Source: Oceanospirillum beijerinckii DSM 7166
GTDB taxonomy: Bacteria; Pseudomonadota; Gammaproteobacteria; Pseudomonadales; Halomonadaceae
Length of the DNA: 64,000 nucleotides
Direction: 5' to 3'
Assembly: GCF_000422425.1 (NCBI RefSeq)
Contig: NZ_AULT01000011.1
Span: forward strand, 90,460-154,459
Shown: piece by piece, positions 17,752 through 26,900 of the stretch
Numbering within the stretch: position 1 is the stretch's first letter
Layout: every line of letters begins with the position of its first letter
Translations under genes and position numbers: made by a program
The notes under the pieces: model-generated
The model's database searches: none
The model's input: the letters and a program-made list of their open reading frames with translations, nothing else
Told to the model about the DNA's origin: nothing

Positions 17752-19601
17752 GCTTCTCTTCCTTCCGGTAAACGCTGATTTCTTAAGCTGGATTGGTATT
17801 CAAATTTACGTCGTAAAAGCCCTGCAGGATCATCGGGTACACGGCGTAGCCACTGTTCCAGGGAATGATCTTCTTCACTTTTTGCTTCAGAAGGCTCGCC
17901 GTTGTTTTGTGTATTGTGTCCCTGCGCATCCTGTTCCTGGGCGCTTTGGGAGCGCTGTTCGTCTTGTGCTCCAGTGCGATCCCTTTGCTGTTGCTCGTGG
18001 TCCTGACCTTCCTGCGCGCTTTGCTGTTCTGGCTGATTCTGCTGCGTGCTGCTCTGGGCTTCTGAGCCTGTGCCGTTTTGTCGCTGATCTTGTTCAGAAC
18101 GCGTCTGTTGCCCTTGGCTTTGTTCTGAAGGGTTTTGCTCGGAGGCGTTTTGCTGGTCTGTATTTTGTGAACCCCCTTGTTGGCTATCTTGTTGGTTATC
18201 TTCTTGCTGATCCTGAGAGTTATCTTGTGACTGATTCTGCTGCTGGTTTTGTTGTTGTAAAATTTTTTCTACCAACTGGCTGTTGTGTTGGGCATCCCTG
18301 TGTTCAGGATTTTGCTTCAGAGCCTGAGCATAGGCCTCAAGTGCTTGCTGATATTCTCCCTGTTGTGCGAGGGCGTTGCCACGATTGTAGTGGCTATCAG
18401 CACTGTTATCCTGACCGTAAGCTTCTACAGCTTTATCGTATTGACCATTACGGTAGTAAGCGCTGCCCTGCCAGGCGGGGTCACTCATCAGCTGGCTGGC
18501 TTTGCCGTAGTCCTGTTGCTCGAATGCCTGCTCACCTTCGATTTGCGCCTGTTCTGATTCACTCAACCAGAAGGCATAGCTGGGCTTAGGTGTACCGAGC
18601 ATGAAGAGTAAAGGTAGCACCATCAGCCAGCCGCGACGAAATGCCAGCGCCGCTAATGGCAGTACGGGCAATAAGAACCAGTGTCCTTGTTCGATCCATA
18701 GTGGCACCTGAGCTTCGGCCTCTTTGAGCGCCGGATTGATGGCGACTTCTGCCAGCAAGTAATCCAAGTCACTATTATCCAGTTGCATATGACTGAGACG
18801 GGCAGAGGTTTGCTCTTGAAGGTTGTGTAGTGGTGTCATATCCAATTGGCTGATAATGACGCTGCCTTTGTTATCTTTGACAAAACTCTGATCTCCCAGA
18901 GGAATTGGTGCCCCTTCTGCAGTGCCAACGGCCAGAATACTCAGTTGAACATCTTTATTAAGCTGTTTTCTGATGCCTTTTAATGCCGCTTCGTCCAACC
19001 CGTCTGTTACCAGAAGAATACGACCTTTCTGGATACCCGCTTGGCGCATCAGTTGTTGTGCCTGACCGATACCAGCTTCTGCAGCACTGCCCAGTTTGGG
19101 CATCAATGCGGGTTCCAGTGCGGGTAGCAGGTTGCGAATAGTGGCGGTGTCAGAGGTGAGAGGGGTTGCGGTATAAGCATCGCCTGCGTAAACCACTAAC
19201 CCGGTCAAGCCTTCCTTGCGCTGCTCTAATAGATCCATCAGTTTAAGTTTGCTGCGTTGGGCTCGGTTGGGTTTAATATCTTCTGCCAACATAGATAGCG
19301 ACATATCCAGTACGATCACCAGCGCATCCTGCTTGCTGAATACTGGACGGGATTGTTGACTCCAACTGGGCCCGGCCAGGGCAAAAATCAGTAAGATAAT
19401 GGATAGAACAATCCAGGGGATATAGTTGGACTCTTCTTTAGGTGCCTGCAGCAGTTTAGCTTGCAGGTCAGCCCGCATTCTACCCCGCCAGGGGTTAGCG
19501 GTATGGCGGAATTTCAGATACCACACGACCTGTATAAGCAGGACGGGGATCAGTATCAGGGCCCAGGGACGGGCAAAGTGAAAGCTATCTAACAGCTCCA
19601 T
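17745..19601 (-). CDS. Fused BatB-BatC protein: VWA domain plus TPR repeats
   Basis: Membrane protein of 618 residues. Two N-terminal helices (about 11-29 and 61-77) precede a von Willebrand A domain (about 93-285) whose MIDAS motif is DMSLS (Asp99, Ser101, Ser103). Another membrane segment follows at about 305-335, then two TPR units (about 350-440). A low-complexity Gln/Asn/Ser-rich stretch of some 120 residues comes next, and the protein ends in RRVPDDPAGLLRRKF, a typical BatB/BatC ending. Bacteroides encodes BatB and BatC separately; the fused form is common in proteobacteria. The ATG at 19601 is preferred over a TTG four codons upstream. Confidence 0.85.
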   Translation of the reverse strand: MELLDSFHFARPWALILIPVLLIQVVWYLKFRHTANPWRGRMRADLQAKLLQAPKEESNYIPWIVLSIILLIFALAGPSWSQQSRPVFSKQDALVIVLDMSLSMLAEDIKPNRAQRSKLKLMDLLEQRKEGLTGLVVYAGDAYTATPLTSDTATIRNLLPALEPALMPKLGSAAEAGIGQAQQLMRQAGIQKGRILLVTDGLDEAALKGIRKQLNKDVQLSILAVGTAEGAPIPLGDQSFVKDNKGSVIISQLDMTPLHNLQEQTSARLSHMQLDNSDLDYLLAEVAINPALKEAEAQVPLWIEQGHWFLLPVLPLAALAFRRGWLMVLPLLFMLGTPKPSYAFWLSESEQAQIEGEQAFEQQDYGKASQLMSDPAWQGSAYYRNGQYDKAVEAYGQDNSADSHYNRGNALAQQGEYQQALEAYAQALKQNPEHRDAQHNSQLVEKILQQQNQQQNQSQDNSQDQQEDNQQDSQQGGSQNTDQQNASEQNPSEQSQGQQTRSEQDQRQNGTGSEAQSSTQQNQPEQQSAQEGQDHEQQQRDRTGAQDEQRSQSAQEQDAQGHNTQNNGEPSEAKSEEDHSLEQWLRRVPDDPAGLLRRKFEYQSSLRNQRLPEGREAW

Positions 19602-19616
19602 GGCATTACCCAATAA

Positions 19617-20681
19617 TTATGATTGTTGTGTTCTGTTAACGTACATTTTATGACGTACGCGCCATAGCCTGACAAACCAGCGTCCTGCCATGGCGCATAT
19701 CAGACTGATCACCGCCAGCAGCAGTGGCCAGTGCAGCAGGCTGTGTCTTGGCCTGAATACCTGGTTGTCCTGCTCAATGGGTTCCAGTTTATCCAGTTGC
19801 TGATAGATCTGATCCAGCTCTTCTGTACTGCGAGCACGGAAGTATTGACCACCGGTTTTTTCTGCCAGCGTACGTAAAGTGTATTCATCGAGCTCTTGTG
19901 ACGGGTTAATGCGACGGGAGCCAAACAGGGTTTTAACCTCTAATTCATCAGCACCGACACCTATGGTATAGATTTTAAGCTTTTGACTGGCTGCCAGCTG
20001 TGCAGCCTGGATCGGGTCAATCTCACCGGCAGTATTGGCGCCATCAGTTAGCAATACCAGAATCCGGCCATCTTCCGGGCGATCTTTCAGTCGCTTAACG
20101 GCCAGGCCAATCGCATCTCCAATAGCCGTTTGTTCACCGGCCATACGCAACTGAATCTCCTGCAGTTGGCTGGAGACGGTATTTCTGTCATGGGTCAGGG
20201 GAACATGCAGATAAGCTTGGCTACCAAACACGATCAGGCCTAGGCGATCACCTTCCCGACGCAGAACAAAGTCAGAGACGATCGCTTTCACGGCAGTTAA
20301 ACGATCCGTCGGTTCCTGCTGTAAGCGCATATCTTCCATCTGCATACTGCCAGAGATATCTACAGCGAGCATAAAATCATGGCCTTTATTGGGCAGTGGA
20401 ATGGCTTCGCCAATCCACTGGGGGTGACTGGCAGACAGCAGCAGCAGCAACCATAACCAGCTGGCAAATAACAGGCGTTTCAGGTTTTTCCGACTGTAGC
20501 TGTGTTGAACTCTTGCTTTGTCCCGGGACTGCAAATAGCTCACCTTTAACAGATACTGCCGATTAGGTGCAGCCGGGAAAAAGTAATACACCAGTACCGG
20601 TAAAGGCAACAGGAGCGTTATCCAGGGCCAGATAAAGTCCAGTTGAGAGTAGAAATTGGTTAAGCTTGACGACAGATCCAC
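19617..20681 (-). CDS. batA: BatA-type von Willebrand A domain membrane protein
   Basis: Inner-membrane protein of 354 residues with two N-terminal helices (about 18-36 and 68-84), a VWA domain (about 100-290) and a C-terminal helix (about 315-332). The metal-ion-dependent adhesion site is complete: DISGS (Asp108, Ser110, Ser112), a threonine in EQTAIGDAI, and LLTDGAN. It probably forms a complex with the other VWA protein and the MoxR ATPase. The start overlaps the end of the DUF4381 gene by 22 nt. Confidence 0.88.
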   Translation of the reverse strand: MDLSSSLTNFYSQLDFIWPWITLLLPLPVLVYYFFPAAPNRQYLLKVSYLQSRDKARVQHSYSRKNLKRLLFASWLWLLLLLSASHPQWIGEAIPLPNKGHDFMLAVDISGSMQMEDMRLQQEPTDRLTAVKAIVSDFVLRREGDRLGLIVFGSQAYLHVPLTHDRNTVSSQLQEIQLRMAGEQTAIGDAIGLAVKRLKDRPEDGRILVLLTDGANTAGEIDPIQAAQLAASQKLKIYTIGVGADELEVKTLFGSRRINPSQELDEYTLRTLAEKTGGQYFRARSTEELDQIYQQLDKLEPIEQDNQVFRPRHSLLHWPLLLAVISLICAMAGRWFVRLWRVRHKMYVNRTQQS

Positions 20682-21145
20682 TGCTTTACAGTCTCCATTA
20701 ATACCTTCTCGTCAAAAGCTTCAGCCTCAGGCTGATAGAGTTGTATCAACACCTGACCAGGACCTGAGGTGAAGTCATGGGTATGGCCGCTTTTATCCAG
20801 AAAGCTCAGCCAGGCATTACCTGAAAGAGAGGCAACCTCTTCACGGCCGTAATACTCAATGGCCATACGCCGTAGTAATACATTCAGTTCATTCAGTAAC
20901 TGCTGAGATTGGTTGTGTTGCTGAAATCTATCCTGCATCTGGCTGAGTTCATTCAGGGCATAGTGACGTGTACGGCCTTGCAAGTTACGACGCTTAAGCC
21001 AATAGAAACCCAGTAAGCCGATAGATAGTGTCAGCAGTAGCGCAAGTGCAGGCCACCAGTTGTGTAGCAGTACTTGCCAACCTGGCGTCGCAGTGGGCAA
21101 GTGAATATCTTTTAACTGCTCCAGCAGGGGTTGCTGGTTGTTCAT
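20660..21145 (-). CDS. DUF4381 family membrane protein
   Basis: Protein of 161 residues with one membrane helix near residues 30-49 (WWPALALLLTLSIGLLGFYW) and a charged cytoplasmic C-terminal part containing LNVLLRRMAIEYYGREEVASL. This matches DUF4381, which regularly sits between DUF58 and BatA genes. The role is unknown. GGAG lies 8 nt before the ATG, and the 3' end overlaps batA. Confidence 0.8.
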   Translation of the reverse strand: MNNQQPLLEQLKDIHLPTATPGWQVLLHNWWPALALLLTLSIGLLGFYWLKRRNLQGRTRHYALNELSQMQDRFQQHNQSQQLLNELNVLLRRMAIEYYGREEVASLSGNAWLSFLDKSGHTHDFTSGPGQVLIQLYQPEAEAFDEKVLMETVKQWICRQA

Positions 21146-21300
21146 TGCTTTAGCTCCTGCACGATGTTTATCCTGTACTCTCTTATTTTTTGCGTTATAA
21201 CCATTTGATTTAGCGTTTTATTTTGCCGACCCTATAATAGAATTAAAACCATTTTTTGTATGTGATTGCAGCTTGTATATTTTGTCAATCAAGGAACCGC
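21146..21300 (-). promoter_or_regulatory. AT-rich gap inside the Bat operon, possible internal promoter
   Basis: All other junctions from batA to batD overlap or are under 20 bp, but 155 bp separate the DUF58 stop from the DUF4381 start. On the minus strand it is strongly AT-rich with a TTGACA at 21283-21288 and TATTAT/TATAGG sequences further on. A second promoter for the batABCD half is plausible but not shown. Confidence 0.3.
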
Positions 21301-22302
21301 TCAGGCAAAATACTGTTTTAACACCTCTGCGGGGTGGTCTCTGGTGGAAAGTGAGATCAGCTGTCCTCCGCTTTTCAGCAGAGCTTGTTGTAACGCCTGT
21401 TGACGCTGCTCATATCCTTTGCGATAGCGGCTTTGATCTTGTGGTTTATCGCCATCAAAAAATACCTGCTGTCGCCCATCTGTTAGATTGCAGGGGCCTT
21501 CAGGAAGTTCATATTCCAGAGGGTCAGATACCTGAATAGCCAGCAGATTATGGCGTTTGCTAATCTGTCGCAGCACGGAAAAATCTGTCAGGTCCAGAGA
21601 CCAGAAATCACTGATAATCACCATCAGATTGCCATGTCCGGACTGTGCAGCCATCTGTTGCAGTACCTGATTCATACGCCCAGGTTGAGCTTGGGAGAGC
21701 TGAGCAGATAAGGGGGAAGGGTTCTCTTGATCGATATCGCTATCCAGTGCTTTGCCATACTGACACAGGGCTTGTAATAGTGGTAACAACCCCTTCTGAC
21801 GGGCTTTTGGCTGAATCAGCTGATAGTGACTACCGTTAAATACCAAGCCGCCACAACGATCTCCCTGAGAGAGGCAGGACCAGCCCAGTGTGGCGGCGAT
21901 ATTAGCGGCTTGTTCAGCTTTGCTGCGCTCGCTGCCAAATAACATACTGTGGCTCATATCCACCACCAGATGCACCGGACGCTCTTTTTCTTCCAGAAAT
22001 ACCTTGGTATGAGGCTTTCGGGTGCGGGCGGTAACCTTCCAATCCATCAACCGTATATCATCTCCAGGTTGATAGTTACGGATCTCACTTAATTCCATCC
22101 CGCGGCCCTGAATACGGGAGCGGTGCTGACCGGCCAGGCTTGAGCGTGATTGCGTTTTCAGATGAGCGCCCAGAGCACTCTGATATCTCTGCCAACCGAT
22201 GAGCTGTTGAAGGCTTAGCTCAGGCAGAAACTCGCCGCCTTCAACCGCTAGTGGCTGAGGCATCAGTCGATTACTGAATTTTTTCCAGGTTTGTTTCAGC
22301 AT
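21301..22302 (-). CDS. DUF58 family protein
   Basis: Protein of 333 residues. The DUF58 signature is clear: GMELSEIRNYQPGDDIRLMD followed by WKVTARTRKPHTKVF (about 68-105). A VWA-like fold follows (VHLVVDMSHSM, then NLMVIISDFW). DUF58 proteins are encoded next to MoxR ATPases and are thought to help assemble or activate metal- or cofactor-containing complexes. GGAG lies 6 nt before the ATG. The moxR stop is 78 bp upstream. Confidence 0.88.
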   Translation of the reverse strand: MLKQTWKKFSNRLMPQPLAVEGGEFLPELSLQQLIGWQRYQSALGAHLKTQSRSSLAGQHRSRIQGRGMELSEIRNYQPGDDIRLMDWKVTARTRKPHTKVFLEEKERPVHLVVDMSHSMLFGSERSKAEQAANIAATLGWSCLSQGDRCGGLVFNGSHYQLIQPKARQKGLLPLLQALCQYGKALDSDIDQENPSPLSAQLSQAQPGRMNQVLQQMAAQSGHGNLMVIISDFWSLDLTDFSVLRQISKRHNLLAIQVSDPLEYELPEGPCNLTDGRQQVFFDGDKPQDQSRYRKGYEQRQQALQQALLKSGGQLISLSTRDHPAEVLKQYFA

Positions 22303-22380
22303 AGGCTGCTCCGCATAACCCTGTTTATTCGCTTACTGCTACCTGGTAGAAAGAGCTGTGGCATAAGAAATGAAAAAGCT

Positions 22381-23355
22381 TTAGGCAACAGGGACATGCT
22401 GTAACAGATGCTGGATCACCTGATCGCTATTAAAGCCCGCTGCTTCCGCTTCGTAGCGCAGAATCAGGCGGTGACGAAATACATCAGGCAGTAGCGCTTG
22501 CACATCTTCCGGGGTTACAAAATCACGTCCCGCCAACCAGGCTTGGGCACGGGCACAGCGGTCCAATGCCAGTGTGGCGCGGGGGCTGACACCGTATTCA
22601 ATCCAGCTGGCCAAATCCTGATCATATTGTTCCGGTCGTCGAGTAGCGTCCACAAGGTGCACGATATATTGCTCAATGGCTTCTGCCATATAGATATCCA
22701 GAACACTTTGACGAGCCTCAATAATCTGCTGCAGAGTGACGACAGGGGCTTCTGACACATTATTTCCCTTACTGAGCAGAAATTTCTGCTCTTCCCGCAC
22801 CAGGCGTAAAATTTCCAGCTCTGCTTCGGCAGAGGGGTAGTGCAGGTTTACGTGCAGCAGGAAGCGATCCAGTTGCGCTTCTGGCAGTGGATAGGTGCCT
22901 TCCTGTTCAATGGGATTCTGGGTCGCCATGACCAAGAAGGTTTCCGGCAACGGATAACTGGTATTACCTACAGTTACCTGACGTTCTGCCATCGCTTCCA
23001 GTAGCGCCGCCTGCACTTTTGCTGGTGCGCGGTTGATCTCATCGGCAAGGATGAAATGGTTGAACACAGGACCTTGTTGAAAGCTAAAGGCATTGCTCTC
23101 CGGCTGATAGATATCGGTGCCGGTAATATCGGCGGGCAGTAGATCAGGGGTAAATTGAATACGTTGAAAACTGCCTTCCAGGCCTTCTGCCAGTGTTTTA
23201 ATCGCTTTGGTTTTAGCCAAACCCGGGGGGCCTTCAACCAATAAGTGGCCGTCTGCCAGAAGTGCGATTAACAATCGTGACAGCAGGGTTTCCTGGCCAA
23301 TAATTTGTTGTTGCAGGTGTTGATTAAGTTGCTGAAAGACGTCGCGTATTGTCAT
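22381..23355 (-). CDS. MoxR-family AAA+ ATPase
   Basis: Cytoplasmic chaperone-type ATPase of 324 residues, first gene of the Bat operon. Walker A is GPPGLAKTK, Walker B is FILADEINRAP, and sensor 1 lies in FLVMATQNPIEQEGTYPLP. A C-terminal lid domain ends the protein. The ATG at 23355 has AAGGAA close upstream; a TTG seven codons earlier does not. MoxR proteins act with VWA partners, and three VWA-fold proteins are encoded downstream. Confidence 0.93.
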   Translation of the reverse strand: MTIRDVFQQLNQHLQQQIIGQETLLSRLLIALLADGHLLVEGPPGLAKTKAIKTLAEGLEGSFQRIQFTPDLLPADITGTDIYQPESNAFSFQQGPVFNHFILADEINRAPAKVQAALLEAMAERQVTVGNTSYPLPETFLVMATQNPIEQEGTYPLPEAQLDRFLLHVNLHYPSAEAELEILRLVREEQKFLLSKGNNVSEAPVVTLQQIIEARQSVLDIYMAEAIEQYIVHLVDATRRPEQYDQDLASWIEYGVSPRATLALDRCARAQAWLAGRDFVTPEDVQALLPDVFRHRLILRYEAEAAGFNSDQVIQHLLQHVPVA

Positions 23356-23923
23356 GATGTTCCTTGCTTTCTGCACTTCTATTTGCGTTTCACTTTTAAA
23401 ACGAGATCCAATGTTGACCCTTTTTTATCGGCCCTGTTCCCGTTTTTTGCATGATGATTGCCGACGAAATTTTGACTTTTTGTCAGATAAAGTATGCATG
23501 TCAGCCGGTTTGTTTCTGACTATATTGTCTGATTTTATTTAGATCTGACACAGATATGGTGTGTTTTCTCTAAATTACAACATTATGAGAATAATTTTTC
23601 GCCTTATGCTTTTTTGTAATACAACTGATGCTTAATGGTTGATTTGTACTATGTTTTCAACAAAGCTTAACCAACATCGGTCAATTCTTTTTTACCAATA
23701 GACATGTTGTCGTTACATTGTGTTAACAAGTGTGGTGCTATATCGACTCAAACAACGATCTTTTTTGAGCGCTCAACCAGGCAAGGGATTCAGAGGAGTG
23801 TCTGGTTAATATGGGTTATGTCTAACCGGTATATCGCTCACCATAAGTCGTAACGTCGAGTGCCTGAAGGTAAGAAAAAGATCGAACAACAACTCCAAAC
23901 AGGGTACAGGGCAGAGGTCAGCA
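23356..23923. promoter_or_regulatory. Divergent control region of the moxR operon and gdhB
   Basis: About 570 bp without a gene. It is very AT-rich from 23500 to 23720 and must hold promoters in both directions. The last 150 bp before gdhB are less AT-rich and probably untranslated leader, ending in GAGGTCAGCA before the ATG. I could not place a well-spaced sigma-70 pair with confidence. Confidence 0.4.
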
Positions 23924-26900
23924 ATGATGTATCAAGCCAGTGAAGGTCATAAGAAGTTTCTCAATCGACTTGAGGAACAGCTCACGTCACGCTTCTCCGA
24001 ACAGCAAGTCAAAGATATCACCCATTTTTCCGGTTTTTATTATGCATCCGCGTCCCTGGACGATTTAGCAGAATATCGTCCCGATGATCTGTACGGTGCT
24101 ACGGTATCGACTTGGCACTTTGTACAAAAGTATGACCGTAATCAGCCTAAGATTCGTGTCTATAATCCGGATTATGAACAGGATGGTTGGCAGTCGACTC
24201 ATACTATTATCGAAGTTCTGCAGAAAGATATGCCTTTCCTGGTGGACTCTATTCGCATTGAGCTGAATCGTCGAGGTCTGACCGTACATACTATCCACAA
24301 TGCGGTGCTGAAGTTCCAGCGTGATGCTGCTGGTCAGTTACAACAAGTGGCAGGGCATAAGGCTGAGCTGGATGGTGCTGAGCACGAATCCCTGATCTAT
24401 ATCGAGGTGGATCGTCATACCGATCAGAGTGAGCTGGATGATCTGGGGCTATCTGTCACTGAAGTGATGACAGAGATCTCGACCGCTGTTAATGACTTCC
24501 CAGCGATGCGTGAAAAAGCACAGGTGTTGTGTCAGGAGCTGTCCAATAGCCACCCACCGCATCTGTCCAATGACAACATTCAGGAAGCCGTGGATTTCCT
24601 TGATTGGCTGGATCACGATCACTTCACCTACCTGGGTTATGATGAGTATGAAGTGGTTGATCAGGACGGCAAAAAAGTTCTGAAGCAGGTTGAAGGATCT
24701 GAACTGGGTGTGCTGAAGCTGGATGATGATCGCTACAGTGCGCAGTCCCGTCATGATATGGCGCTGGATGCCCGTCAGTTTGTCCTGATCCCTGAACTGC
24801 TGAGCTTTGCCAAAGGCTCCTCTCATGCTCGTGTACACCGTCCGGCTTATCCGGATTACATCACCATTAAGCGTTTTGACGGTCAAGGCCAGTTAATTGG
24901 AGAGAGCCGCTTCCTGGGTCTGTACACCGCATCGGTCTACAATCAGTTGCCGGGCAATATCCCTATTCTGCGTAAGAAAGTGGATGCGGTGATGCAGGCA
25001 TCCGGCCTGGACCCGAAAGGCCATAACGGTAAACATCTGACCCAGATTCTGGATGTATTTCCTCGGGATGACCTGTTCCAGATCGATCTGCACGAATTGA
25101 CTGAAACGGCCTTGGGTATTCTGAATATCCGCGAGCGCCGTAAGGTGCGTCTGTTTATCCGTGAAGACAGCTTCGGTAAACTGTATTCCTGTATGGTGTA
25201 TGTGCCGCGTGATATCTACAGCACAGAGTTCCGCCATAAAGCACAAGAAATTCTGTGGGAAGCACTGGATGCCAATGGCAGCGAGTTCCATACCTATTTC
25301 TCTGAATCAGCCCTGGCTCGTACCCAATTTATTCTGCGCTTTAACGGTGATACTGCCCCTGAGTACTCTATTAAGGAGATTGAGCAGAAGATCATCAATA
25401 TCGCCCGCTCCTGGAGCGATGATCTGCTGGAAGCGCTGGTCGAGCGCTATGGCGAAGAGAAAGCCAACCGCTACTATCATGCCTACAAAACAGCGTTTCC
25501 TGCCAGTTACCGTGAAGATTTCAGCCCGCGCGGTGCTGTGATTGATATCGGCTATATTGAACAGCTGAGCGAAGAGCGTCAGGTGACTATGAGCTTCTAC
25601 CGTCACCTGGAAGATCAGGGGCGTCACCTCCAGTTCCAGTTATTCCATGAAGATGAGCAACTACCGCTGTCTGATGTGATTCCAGTATTGGAAAATCTGG
25701 GCATGCGTGTGGTGGGTGAGCACCCTTATGAGATTCAGCGTGCGGACGGTCGCACCATCTGGCTGCACGACTTTGCGCTGGAACCGGCAGGTCAGGGCGA
25801 AATCAATCTGAGTGATATTAACGAAGTCTTCAAAGATGCTTTCGAACAAACCTGGAAAGGTGCGGCAGAGAATGACTCCTTTAACCGCCTGGTATTAACG
25901 GCGCGTCTGGGCTGGCGTCAGGTAAGTATGCTGCGTGCTTATGCCCGTTATATGAAGCAGGTGCGCTTTAACTTCGATCAGGGCTATATCGCTTCCACGC
26001 TGGAAAGTCATTCCGATATTACCGCTCTGCTGTTAGATCTGTTTACGCTGCGCTTTGATCCTGAAGCCGGCTACAGTGAAGATGCTGAAGCGGCGCTGGT
26101 TGAGAAGATCAATGAAGCGTTGGATCAGGTGCAGAGCCTGACCGAAGATATGATTCTGCGTCGCTATATGCAGCTGATGCAGGCAACCCTGCGGACTAAC
26201 TTCTACCAGCCTGATGCCAATGGCCAGGTGAAGAGCTACATCTCCTTTAAACTGGATGTGAATAAGATCCCGGATGTGCCGCTGCCACGCCCGATGTTTG
26301 AGATCTTTGTTTACTCGCCGCGCGTTGAAGGTGTGCATTTGCGTGGTGGTAAGGTGGCTCGCGGTGGTCTGCGCTGGTCTGATCGTCATGAAGATTTCCG
26401 TACCGAGATTCTGGGTCTGGTAAAAGCCCAGCAGGTGAAGAATGCGGTGATCGTACCTGTGGGTGCTAAAGGTGGTTTTGTCAGCAAGTGTCCTCCGGAA
26501 GGCGGTGATCGTGATGCCATGCTGCAGGATGGTATTGAATGCTATAAAACCTTTATTACTGCCCTGCTGGATGTGACCGATAATCTGGTTGAGGGTGTGG
26601 TGGTTCCGCCTCAGATGGTGGTACGTCACGATGAAGACGACCCCTACCTGGTTGTGGCTGCTGACAAAGGCACGGCGACCTTCTCCGATATCGCCAACAG
26701 CATCTCTCTGGAGCATGGTTTCTGGTTAAAAGATGCCTTTGCTTCCGGTGGTGCAAACGGTTACGACCATAAGAAGATGGGTATTACGGCTCGCGGTGCC
26801 TGGGTATCAGTACAGCGTCACTTCCGTGAACTGGGCCATAACATTCAGAAAGATGAGTTTTCTGTTGTGGGTATCGGTGACATGAGTGGTGATGTATTCG

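Noticed and set aside
17726..18589. A 287-residue plus-strand frame opposite the BatB-BatC gene
   Set aside because: It mirrors the Gln-rich coding region of the real gene and has no independent support.
26033..26716. A 227-residue frame antisense to gdhB
   Set aside because: It lies wholly inside a strongly conserved gene on the other strand and has the composition of a reversed coding strand.
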